In this document: piece by piece, positions 54,919 to 62,433 of the stretch
Numbering within the stretch: the stretch's first letter is position 1
Layout of the letters: every line of letters begins with the position of its first letter
NCBI RefSeq assembly: GCF_037154015.1
Contig: NZ_JBANRL010000001.1
Coordinates: forward strand, 682,001-746,000
DNA length: 64,000 bases
Reading direction: 5' to 3'
From: Altererythrobacter aquiaggeris
Lineage (GTDB): Bacteria > Pseudomonadota > Alphaproteobacteria > Sphingomonadales > Sphingomonadaceae
The notes under the pieces: model-generated
Told to the model about the DNA's origin: nothing
Seen by the model: the letters and a program-made list of their open reading frames with translations, nothing else
The model's database searches: none
Translations under genes and position numbers: made by a program

Positions 54919-56667
54919 ATGTCTGAAAATCTTCCCTTGCACGCCGCTTTTGCGGTTCACGTCAACGATGCGCTCGACCGGCTTGAGGCGGCCGGAATCC
55001 TGCCCGCCGCGACAATGCGGACCAATGTTGCTGTAGAACCGCCGCGTGACCCCTCGCATGGCGATTTGTCCACCAACGCCGCGATGGTTCTGGCCAAACC
55101 GGCAAAGAGCAATCCGCGCGCACTGGCTGAAGCGCTGGTGGCCGAGCTTTGCAAAATACCGACCATTGAAAGCGCCGAAATTGCTGGCCCCGGGTTCATC
55201 AATATGCGCCTTGCCGAAAGTGCATGGCGCGATGAAATCCGTGTCATCGCGGCGCAGGGTTCCGATTATGGCCGTTCGGCTATTGGCGGCGGTTCCACGG
55301 TCAATGTCGAATATGTATCGACCAACCCCACCGGCCCGATGCACATGGGGCATTGCCGCGGTGCCGTGGTCGGTGATGCGTTAGCCAGCCTGTTAGAATA
55401 TGCCGGGCACAAGGTCATCCGCGAATATTACGTCAATGACGCAGGCGGTCAGGTCGATGTGCTCGCGCGGTCGGCCCATTTGAGGTACCGCGAAGCGTTG
55501 GGCGACGATATTGGCGCCATACCCGAAGGGCTTTATCCGGGCGAGTATCTGGTCAGCGTCGGGCAATCGCTTGCGAGTGAATTCGGCGACCGGTTCAAGG
55601 ATGAGGCAGAACCCGACTGGCTGCCCATTTTCCGCGCCCATTCAGTCGATGCGATGATGACGATGATCAAGTCCGATCTCGCTCTGCTCGGCATCCATCA
55701 CGATGTGTTTTCGTCAGAGGCAGCGTTGCAAGCGGCTGGCAAGCCCGAAGCCGCAGAGGCCTGGCTCCGGCAGCACGATCTTGTCTATGACGGCGTGCTC
55801 GAAGCGCCCAAAGGCAAGACGCCGCCAGAAGACTGGGAACCTGTGGAGTTGCCGCTGTTCCGTTCGACCAAATTCGGTGACGATCAGGATCGCCCGATCA
55901 AAAAGAGCGACGGCAAGTGGACGTATTTCGGCGCCGATCTCGCATATCATATGCAGAAGGCCGAGACAGCGGATGCACTGATCGACATCTGGGGAGCCGA
56001 TCATGCCGGCACGGTGAAGCGTATCAAAGCTGCAGTTGCCGCGCTTGCACAAGGTGAAGGCAAGTCGATCCCGTTCGATGTGAAGCTGGTCCAGATGGTC
56101 CAGTTGATGCGTGACGGCGAACCGCTCAAAATGTCCAAACGCTCGGGCAATTTCGTCACTTTGGCCGAAACTGTCGAAGAAGTCGGTAAAGATGTCGTGC
56201 GCTTCACCATGCTGACGCGCAAGCCTGAAGCGCAGATGGAATTTGATTTCGCCAAAGTCGTCGAAACCTCCAAGGATAACCCCGTATTCTATGTCCAATA
56301 CGCCCACGCGCGCATTTCATCGACCTTGCGAAAGGCGGCAGCAGAAGGGCTGAAGCCTGATGCAGACGGTGTCGATTTACTCGGCAGCGCGGAATTGGCG
56401 ATGGTGCACCAGGCGGCCCAGTTCCCGCGGATCGTCGAAGCCGCCGCCGCGGCCCGCGAACCGCACCGGATCGCGTTCTTTCTCTATGAACTGGCAGGCG
56501 CGCTTCATACGTACTGGAACGCCGGGAATGACGACCCTGAAAAACGGTTCATTCTGGCACATAATCCCGCGCTTACGGGTGGAAGGCTTTTCCTCGCGTC
56601 GCAAATCGGGCAGGTTATCCGCAATGGTCTCGCGCTGATGGGCGTGGAGGCGGTCGAGGAGCTTTGA
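54919..56667 (+). CDS. argS: Arginyl-tRNA synthetase
   Basis: This class I synthetase of 582 residues charges tRNA-Arg. The N-terminal Add-1 domain (residues 1-110) precedes the HIGH-type motif in STNPTGPMHMGHCRGAVVGD. The KMSKS-type motif is KMSKRSG. The C-terminal DALR anticodon domain contains YVQYAHARISS. Its end almost meets the SPOR gene (ATG 56670), beginning a long plus-strand cell-envelope and chromosome cluster that runs to tatC. Confidence 0.97.
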   Translation: MSENLPLHAAFAVHVNDALDRLEAAGILPAATMRTNVAVEPPRDPSHGDLSTNAAMVLAKPAKSNPRALAEALVAELCKIPTIESAEIAGPGFINMRLAESAWRDEIRVIAAQGSDYGRSAIGGGSTVNVEYVSTNPTGPMHMGHCRGAVVGDALASLLEYAGHKVIREYYVNDAGGQVDVLARSAHLRYREALGDDIGAIPEGLYPGEYLVSVGQSLASEFGDRFKDEAEPDWLPIFRAHSVDAMMTMIKSDLALLGIHHDVFSSEAALQAAGKPEAAEAWLRQHDLVYDGVLEAPKGKTPPEDWEPVELPLFRSTKFGDDQDRPIKKSDGKWTYFGADLAYHMQKAETADALIDIWGADHAGTVKRIKAAVAALAQGEGKSIPFDVKLVQMVQLMRDGEPLKMSKRSGNFVTLAETVEEVGKDVVRFTMLTRKPEAQMEFDFAKVVETSKDNPVFYVQYAHARISSTLRKAAAEGLKPDADGVDLLGSAELAMVHQAAQFPRIVEAAAAAREPHRIAFFLYELAGALHTYWNAGNDDPEKRFILAHNPALTGGRLFLASQIGQVIRNGLALMGVEAVEEL

Positions 56668-56669
56668 GT

Positions 56670-57443
56670 ATGATGGCGATGGATCCGCGCGAAATCGACG
56701 AGAACGGTAATCCGGTTGAACCGGATACGGAAGACTACGTCGAAGAATTTGAAACGGATCCGGACCCGGGGGCAGACCAGTTGAACCTCGCGGAGGAAGA
56801 CGAAAGTCTGCCGTGGCTGGAATCGTCCGATTACGAAGATGAAAATGACGGTGTCGGCGCGGGCCGGATGGTTGCGTTCACCGCTCTTGGACTGGCGGCG
56901 CTGGCGCTGCTGATTTGGGGGATCTGGTGGGCCAGTAACCGCCAGCAGGCATCGGATATACCCGCAGACGGCAGCACCATCGCGGCCCCTGAAGGTGATT
57001 ATAAGGAAAAGCCTGACAATCCCGGCGGCAAACAGTTCGAGGGAACCGGCGATAGCAGTTTCGCCCGCGGCGAGGGTCAGACGCGCGAGGGCCGCCTGGC
57101 CGAAAAGGCTGTGGCAAAGCCCAGCATCGATGCGGCCACTCCTGGCAACACCGGCGCTTCGGCGGGCACAGCGGGTGCCAAGCCTTCCCCCGCGGCAACA
57201 AGCGGCGGCTATGTCGTGCAGGTCGCCGCATTGTCCACAAAGGCGGCAGCTGAAAGGGGCTGGACGGATCTGACCGGCCGGACCGACACCCTTAAAGGCC
57301 AGAAATATCAGATCGTGGAAGGCCAGTCCGATATTGGCAAAGTGTTCCGCGTGCAGGTTGTCGCCGGCAACAAGGCTGCGGCTGATCGCATTTGCGCGGG
57401 TCTGAAATCGGATGGTCTTCCCTGTACAGTCAAGAAGAACTGA
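56670..57443 (+). CDS. SPOR domain membrane protein
   Basis: This protein of about 257 residues from ATG 56670 has an acidic cytoplasmic N-terminus, a single transmembrane helix (MVAFTALGLAALALLIWGIWW) and a disordered Gly/Ala/Pro-rich linker. The C-terminal SPOR domain starts GGYVVQVAALSTKAAAERGW and ends DGLPCTVKKN. SPOR domains bind denuded glycan strands at the division septum, so the protein probably acts in cell division. It follows argS by two bases and precedes nagZ, which acts on peptidoglycan fragments. Confidence 0.92.
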   Translation: MMAMDPREIDENGNPVEPDTEDYVEEFETDPDPGADQLNLAEEDESLPWLESSDYEDENDGVGAGRMVAFTALGLAALALLIWGIWWASNRQQASDIPADGSTIAAPEGDYKEKPDNPGGKQFEGTGDSSFARGEGQTREGRLAEKAVAKPSIDAATPGNTGASAGTAGAKPSPAATSGGYVVQVAALSTKAAAERGWTDLTGRTDTLKGQKYQIVEGQSDIGKVFRVQVVAGNKAAADRICAGLKSDGLPCTVKKN

Positions 57444-57509
57444 TTTTTGCACATATGCGGGGCGCGCGCGCCTTGCGAACCCCCCGCAATGCTGCGATTT
57501 AAGCTGGAT

Positions 57510-58526
57510 ATGACGCCAGCGATATTCGGAATTGCCGGACCGGCCCTGTCCGCGGACGAGCGGGACTTCTTCCGTGACGCCCGGCCAGCCGGCTACATTT
57601 TGTTTGGCCGCAACTGCGAAACGCGCGAGCAATTGCGCGCATTGACGGATTCGCTGCGCAACTTGCATGGCTGCGACAGATTATTGATATCGATCGATCA
57701 GGAAGGTGGCAGGGTAGCGCGGATGCGGCCTCCCGAATGGTCGCAATTTCCCGCCGGCGAAATATTCGATAACTTATACCAAATTGCACCCGCTTCCGCG
57801 ATCGAAGCGGCGCGAGTGAATTCGGAAGCCATGGGCCTTGAACTGGCAGAAGCGGGCATCACCGTCGATTACCATGCCCCTTTTGACGTGCGCCGCCCGG
57901 AAACGGACGCTGCAATTGGCGACCGGGCTCTGGGCAGCACGCCCATGCAGGTCGCCGCCTTGGGGCGCGCAGTGCTCGACGGTTTAGCCAGATCCGGGGT
58001 AATCGGATGTCTCAAACATATGCCCGGGCACGGACGCGCGACTGCCGATAGCCATTATGATTTGCCAGTGGTTGACGCCAGTGCAGCGGATCTGGAAGCC
58101 GACATCGAACCATTCCGGGCATTGTCAGGTGCGGCAATCGGGATGAGCGCGCATATCCGCTACACGGCGTGGGACGCCGATAATCCCGCAACCCTGTCAC
58201 CCTTTGTCATTGACGAGATAATTCGCGGGAAGATCGGATTCGATGGCTTGCTGCTGACCGACGATATCGACATGCAGGCGTTAAACGGGACAGTGCCGGA
58301 ACGCGCTGTTCTCGCGCTCGCGGCAGGCTGCGACATCGTCCTCAATTGCTGGGCTAAGATAGCGGACATGGAAGGCATCGTACGCAGCTGTCCGCAAATC
58401 AGCGCGCGCGCGCGCGAACGCCTGGATGCCGCGATGAACAGTGTGTCAGCGGCGGAGCCTAGCGACATTGGCGAATTGTTGGCCAAGCGCGATGCGCTGC
58501 TGGCGGCCGCTGGAGTGTCAGCTTGA
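57510..58526 (+). CDS. nagZ: Beta-N-acetylhexosaminidase NagZ (GH3)
   Basis: This cytoplasmic glycoside hydrolase family 3 enzyme removes N-acetylglucosamine from recycled muropeptides. The ATG at 57510 gives 338 residues. In-frame starts at 57447 (TTG) and 57489 (ATG) add sequence without family match. Marks are ISIDQEGGRVARM, the catalytic loop GCLKHMPGHGRATADSHYDL with its conserved Asp-His pair, and LLLTDDIDMQAL with the nucleophile aspartate. The scpA start overlaps its stop. Confidence 0.93.
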   Translation: MTPAIFGIAGPALSADERDFFRDARPAGYILFGRNCETREQLRALTDSLRNLHGCDRLLISIDQEGGRVARMRPPEWSQFPAGEIFDNLYQIAPASAIEAARVNSEAMGLELAEAGITVDYHAPFDVRRPETDAAIGDRALGSTPMQVAALGRAVLDGLARSGVIGCLKHMPGHGRATADSHYDLPVVDASAADLEADIEPFRALSGAAIGMSAHIRYTAWDADNPATLSPFVIDEIIRGKIGFDGLLLTDDIDMQALNGTVPERAVLALAAGCDIVLNCWAKIADMEGIVRSCPQISARARERLDAAMNSVSAAEPSDIGELLAKRDALLAAAGVSA

Positions 58527-59326
58527 CCGACACGGGGCTCCTGTTCGCGAAGGGGGGGGGAGACAATTCCGGCTGGGCAGGTCCGGCGAAAGCAGAAAGC
58601 GAAAGCACCTCGCTTTATCTCGAGCTTGACGGTTGGGAAGGGCCGCTTGATCTGCTGCTCGATCTCGCGCGGCGACAAAAAGTCGATTTGCGGTCAATTT
58701 CGATATTGGAGCTGGTCGATCAATATCTCGTATATATCGACCGTGCCGGCGCGTTGAAGCTGGAGCTTGCTGCCGATTATCTGGTGATGGCGGCGTGGCT
58801 CGCGTTCCTTAAATCGTCGCTGCTTTTGCCAAGGGACGAACAAGAACAACCGGGCCCGGAAGAGCTTGCCCTGCGCCTCCAGCTACGGCTCGCCAGATTG
58901 GGCGCGATGCGCGAGGCGGCAGCACGTCTGATGGGCCGCAACCGTCAGGGGCGGGACGTGTTCGTGCGCGGCGCACCCGAAGGGCTGCGAATCGATCGCA
59001 AACACTTGTGGCAATGCGAATGGTTCGACGTGATACAGGCTTACAGCCAGGTCAATGCGCGCACGGCGCCGGCCATACACATGGTCCGCGAACGGCCGGT
59101 CATGACGTTGGACAGCGCTTTGGAAAGAGTGTCCGCAATGCTCGGCGTTACGCTGGACTGGATGAACATCGTAGAATTCTTGCCGCCCCATGCCGCACCC
59201 GGTCTGCGTAAATCGGCACTGGCATCCAGCTTTGTCGCGGCTTTGGAACTTGCCCGGACCGGCAAGGCAGAGCTTGCTCAAGACACTATTTTTGGCGAGC
59301 TCAGGCTGCGGCGGATACCCGCATGA
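58523..59326 (+). CDS. scpA: Segregation and condensation protein A
   Basis: ScpA is the kleisin that, with ScpB and SMC, forms the bacterial condensin. The protein has 267 residues from TTG 58523, which overlaps the nagZ stop (TTGA). I found no in-frame ATG or GTG between there and the conserved LELDGWEGPLDLLLDLARRQ. Its leader codons 10-13 fall in a run of nine G (58552-58560), so any slip would shift the frame. The C-terminal winged helix reads LEDALERVSAM-like. The scpB start overlaps the stop (ATGA). Confidence 0.92.
   Translation: MTDTGLLFAKGGGDNSGWAGPAKAESESTSLYLELDGWEGPLDLLLDLARRQKVDLRSISILELVDQYLVYIDRAGALKLELAADYLVMAAWLAFLKSSLLLPRDEQEQPGPEELALRLQLRLARLGAMREAAARLMGRNRQGRDVFVRGAPEGLRIDRKHLWQCEWFDVIQAYSQVNARTAPAIHMVRERPVMTLDSALERVSAMLGVTLDWMNIVEFLPPHAAPGLRKSALASSFVAALELARTGKAELAQDTIFGELRLRRIPA
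58552..58560 (+). repeat. Nine-G homopolymer in the scpA 5' end
   Basis: Nine consecutive G (58552-58560) lie 29 bases after the TTG start of scpA and encode part of a Lys-Gly-Gly-Gly segment. Length change by one base would shift the frame before the conserved domain. Confidence 0.8.
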
Positions 59327-59955
59327 ACGAGCTTGAACGAGCCGTCGAAGCCACCTTGTTTGCATCCAGCGAGCCAATGGCGGTGGACACGCTCGCGAGG
59401 CACCTGGGCGATGCCGACGCCAGCGCGGTTCGCGGGGCGCTGGCAAAGTTGGCCGATACGTATTCGCAGCGCGGTATCAACCTGGTTGAACGCGGCAAAC
59501 GCTGGCATTTTGAAACGGCCAGCGATCTTGCACATCTGTTGCGGCGCGAACAGGATCAGGTCCGCCGATTGTCACGCGCCGGAACCGAAGTGCTGGCAAT
59601 TATCGCGTATCACGAACCGGTCAGCCGCGCCGAAATCGAATCCATCCGCGGTGTGCAAACGGCAAAAGGCACGCTGGATATTCTGCTTGAGGCTGGCTGG
59701 GTGCGTGTCGCCGGACGCCGCGAAGTTCCCGGAAGACCCGTCGTCTATGCCACTACACCGGAATTTCTCGATCATTTCGGACTTCAATCACGGCGTGATT
59801 TGCCCGGTATCGAAGAATTGAAAGCTGCCGGATTGCTGGATCCTGTCGATAATGCCTATGACGATATGATTGGAGCAGACGACAGCGAATTTTCGGGTGT
59901 GGAGGCTGACGCACAGGTTGGCCAGACAGGCGCGGCAAAAGAAAACAACATCTGA
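59323..59955 (+). CDS. scpB: Segregation and condensation protein B
   Basis: This 210-residue partner of ScpA in the SMC complex is built of two winged-helix domains. Marks are LERAVEATLFASSEPM at the start, INLVERGKRWHFETA, LSRAGTEVLAIIAYHEPVSR and RGVQTAKGTLDILLEAGWV, ending the folded part in GRREVPGRPVVYATTPEFLDHFGL. A short acidic tail follows. The ATG at 59323 overlaps the scpA stop by four bases. The tatA gene begins 74 bases later. Confidence 0.95.
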   Translation: MNELERAVEATLFASSEPMAVDTLARHLGDADASAVRGALAKLADTYSQRGINLVERGKRWHFETASDLAHLLRREQDQVRRLSRAGTEVLAIIAYHEPVSRAEIESIRGVQTAKGTLDILLEAGWVRVAGRREVPGRPVVYATTPEFLDHFGLQSRRDLPGIEELKAAGLLDPVDNAYDDMIGADDSEFSGVEADAQVGQTGAAKENNI

Positions 59956-60029
59956 AATCGCAGTTCGCTGGCAATGATCACGCGAACCACCTATATTGCG
60001 ATAGAACTCTAGTGAAAGAGAATTGAGCC

Positions 60030-60263
60030 ATGGGACTGAGTGTCTGGCAATTGCTGATCGTCGCCGTTGTTATTCTGGTCTTGTTCGGTCGCGGCAAGAT
60101 TTCGGAAATGATGGGTGAATTCGGTAAAGGTATCAAGAGCTTCAAAAGCGGGATGGCTGAAGAGGCCGATGAAAAGCCTGTCGATCCCGCGGCCCGTCTG
60201 GAAGGTCCGGCACCCCCCGCGAGCGCAAAGAACGATACCAAAAGCACCCATCGCACTGACTGA
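60030..60263 (+). CDS. tatA: Twin-arginine translocase subunit TatA
   Basis: This 77-residue pore-forming subunit of the Tat protein export system has one N-terminal transmembrane helix ([17 protein letters not shown]). The amphipathic helix [18 protein letters not shown] follows, and the tail is disordered and charged. The FG-K hinge is typical of TatA/TatE. It is followed by tatB after 23 bases and tatC after that, an arrangement that builds the complete translocon. Confidence 0.95.
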   Translation: MGLSVWQLLIVAVVILVLFGRGKISEMMGEFGKGIKSFKSGMAEEADEKPVDPAARLEGPAPPASAKNDTKSTHRTD

Positions 60264-60286
60264 CGAACCAAGAGCCGCACCGCGCC

Positions 60287-60703
60287 ATGTTTGATATCGG
60301 TGCCTCCGAATTATTGCTGCTGGTGGTGGTCGCGGTGCTGGTGATCGGGCCAAAAGATATGCCTCTCGCCCTGCGAACTGCAGGCAAGTGGATGGGCAAG
60401 ATACGCCGGGTTTCCGGACACTTTCGCGCCGGCATCGATACCATGATCCGCGAGGCGGAAATGGAAGAGCACGAGCAAAAGTGGAAAGAACGCAACGCCA
60501 AGATAATGGCGCAAACACCGGCGGGCGAAATGGGACCTTTGCCTGACGACGTCTGGGATCCCGAACCCTCCGCCAGCACCGGTGCCGAAGGAGCAGTTGT
60601 CCCGCAAGAAGATGGTCAGGCAGACCTGCATGAAAGTGACGATCGCCAGTCGCGCGCCGGAAATGCCGATGAACCGCCGCTTCCTTTCGGCAAGCCGGAC
60701 TAG
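60287..60703 (+). CDS. tatB: Twin-arginine translocase subunit TatB
   Basis: This 138-residue TatA-like partner forms the substrate receptor with TatC. It starts MFDIGASELLLLVVVAVLVIGPKDMPLA, with the TatB-type FDIG and a G-P-K hinge, then an amphipathic helix (LRTAGKWMGKIRRVSGHF) and a long acidic tail. It lies between tatA and tatC with short gaps (23 and 18 bases). Confidence 0.95.
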   Translation: MFDIGASELLLLVVVAVLVIGPKDMPLALRTAGKWMGKIRRVSGHFRAGIDTMIREAEMEEHEQKWKERNAKIMAQTPAGEMGPLPDDVWDPEPSASTGAEGAVVPQEDGQADLHESDDRQSRAGNADEPPLPFGKPD

Positions 60704-60721
60704 GGGGCCGGGCAATAAATC

Positions 60722-61522
60722 ATGGCATTCAGCATCAAGGATATAGATGACAGTCAGGCGCCGTTGCTCGATCACCTGATCGAATTGCGCGGGCGGCTGG
60801 TGCGGGCTGTGCTGGCTCTGCTCGTTGCCTTTGGCGTGTGCCTGTATTTTGCTGACGAGATCTTCGGATATCTTGTCAGACCGCTGACCGCTGCATTCCC
60901 GCAAGGGGAGGGGCGGTTGGTCTATACCAAGCTCTACGAAGCGTTCTTCGTGGAGGTCAAGGTGGCATTATTTGCCGGTTTTTTTCTGAGCTTCCCGATC
61001 ATCGCAAACCAGCTTTGGGCGTTCGTCGCCCCGGGTATGTATGCAAAGGAAAAAAAGGCTTTCCTGCCTTTCCTGATCGCCACTCCGATCCTTTTCACGC
61101 TCGGCGCTTCATTGGCGTATTTTGTTGTGATGCCCACTGCATTCCGGTGGTTTCTGGGGTTTGAAGGCGACCGCGGCGGGCTCAATATGGAGGCGCTGCC
61201 GGCCACGGGTGATTATCTGTCGCTAGTCATGCAGTTCATTTTGGCGTTTGGAATCAGTTTCCTGCTTCCCGTTCTGCTGCTCCTGCTCAACCGCGCGGGG
61301 ATCGTGACGCGCAGTCAATTGCTGGCTGCGCGGCGATATATCATAGTCGCCATTGTTGCCGTGGCGGCCATTATCACCCCGCCTGACGTGATTTCGCAAG
61401 TCATGCTCGCGATACCGATCATGTTGCTGTTCGAAGGTTCGCTTGCGCTGATGTGGTTCAGCGATCGCAAGAAAGCGAAATCCGCCGTGCAGTCCGGCGT
61501 TGAAGGCGACGAAACGCTTTAA
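60722..61522 (+). CDS. tatC: Twin-arginine translocase subunit TatC
   Basis: This six-helix receptor of the Tat translocon reads twin-arginine signal peptides. The protein has 266 residues. The N-terminal PLLDHLIELRGRLVRA carries the conserved E-L-R. The periplasmic loop contains YTKLYEAFFVEVKVALF and FPIIANQLWAFVAPGMYAKEKK, which hold the F-P and P-G-L/M-type motifs of the family. A TPPDVISQ motif follows in the fifth helix region. It is the last gene of the plus-strand cluster. Confidence 0.96.
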   Translation: MAFSIKDIDDSQAPLLDHLIELRGRLVRAVLALLVAFGVCLYFADEIFGYLVRPLTAAFPQGEGRLVYTKLYEAFFVEVKVALFAGFFLSFPIIANQLWAFVAPGMYAKEKKAFLPFLIATPILFTLGASLAYFVVMPTAFRWFLGFEGDRGGLNMEALPATGDYLSLVMQFILAFGISFLLPVLLLLLNRAGIVTRSQLLAARRYIIVAIVAVAAIITPPDVISQVMLAIPIMLLFEGSLALMWFSDRKKAKSAVQSGVEGDETL

Positions 61523-61580
61523 CAAGGTGTGCTGGCAAGCGATGTACGCGCCATGCTTTCAAACGGGATTTGCTGCAGAC

Positions 61581-61605
61581 AAAAAAACGGGGCCATTTGG
61601 CCCCG
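61581..61605 (-). terminator. Intrinsic terminator of the 74-residue small protein gene
   Basis: On the minus strand CGGGGCC pairs with GGCCCCG around an AAAT loop and is followed by seven T. It lies 28 bases after the stop of the gene at 61634-61858. It may also limit transcripts from tatC on the plus strand. Confidence 0.87.
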
Positions 61606-61633
61606 CTTTCCAATTCAATCTGTCAAAAAGCGA

Positions 61634-61858
61634 TTATGTGCTGACAGGCGTATCGTCATCGTTACCGGCGGCGACGATGATGCCGGCGATAATCGCTGCA
61701 GCAGCGAGAACGGCGAGGATAATTCCGCTGCCGCCTTCGAGGTTGCTCTTTTCAGCAGCCGGTGCCGAAGTACGATCTGAGTTAGCAGCCTGAGCCACTA
61801 CTGGTGTAGCAATCAAGCTGAGTGCAGCAGCTGCTGCAGCCATGTTACGAATAGTCAT
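61634..61858 (-). CDS. Small secreted/membrane protein with acidic tail (copy A)
   Basis: This 74-residue protein has a signal peptide with AQA-A as likely cleavage site (MTIRNMAAAAAALSLIATPV then VAQAA). A 20-residue Ser/Pro/Glu spacer is followed by a Gly-flanked transmembrane segment (IILAVLAAAAIIAGIIVAA), and the tail reads GNDDDTPVST. TAGGAGAC precedes the start and a strong terminator follows. It is paralogous to the next gene, sharing signal, spacer with R-x-x-AP, helix and acidic tail. I do not know a named family. Expression signals look strong for such a small gene. Confidence 0.8.
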   Translation of the reverse strand: MTIRNMAAAAAALSLIATPVVAQAANSDRTSAPAAEKSNLEGGSGIILAVLAAAAIIAGIIVAAGNDDDTPVST

Positions 61859-62039
61859 TTTTGTCTCCTATTAGGACAACGCTTCAAAAACTTGGGAGTG
61901 CAATATGCGAAGGAGCCGATCGTTTCAACCCCTAAAGTGCTGGCATCGCGCTCAATTCAGGGGAAAAAATCGAACACCGCAGAAGCGTATCCCATTAACA
62001 ACAGTAGGATTTCGCTTCAGCGCAATTCTTTCAAATCAA

Positions 62040-62267
62040 TCAGGCGCTGGCAGGCTCATCATCGTCATCGTCGGCGATAATGAAAATTCCGGCGGCAATC
62101 GCGGCAACCGCCAGGGCCAGTAGCAGGAGGTTGTTGTTATTACCCCCCATTTCGCTGGCGGCACTTACCGGGGCTGCTGCACGTTGTGCGTCTGCAGCTT
62201 GTGCGACTGCCGGCAAAGCTGCAAGGCCAAGTGCAGCGATCGATGCAGTGAATTTAGAAAACATCAT
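62040..62267 (-). CDS. Small secreted/membrane protein with acidic tail (copy B)
   Basis: This 75-residue paralogue of the 61634-61858 gene is separated from it by 181 bases. Two adjacent ATGs (62267 and 62264) follow a GGAG site. The signal ends AVAQAA, the spacer contains RAAAPVSAASEMGG and an Asn run, the membrane segment is LLLLALAVAAIAAGIFII and the tail is ADDDDDEPASA. After signal cleavage the acidic tail would face the cytoplasm, against the usual charge preference, so topology deserves testing. Function unknown. Confidence 0.8.
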   Translation of the reverse strand: MMFSKFTASIAALGLAALPAVAQAADAQRAAAPVSAASEMGGNNNNLLLLALAVAAIAAGIFIIADDDDDEPASA

Positions 62268-62433
62268 AATTCTTCTCCAGTGCCGCCAAGTTGCGAGTTG
62301 TCTGTACGCAAACCGGCAAGGTTTTTTCAAAGCATAACTTCTGGTAGCTTCATTGCAGGCAATTAAGTCGCTTTAGTTACGGACAGGTTAAATTGCACAG
62401 CCGGTGAGGCCCACAATCCATAACCGTGTCGCC

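Noticed and set aside
23401-58526. Functional link between the AmpG-like transporter and nagZ as one recycling system
   Set aside because: The genes are 33 kb apart on opposite strands. The link follows only from family names, and the transporter could carry another substrate.
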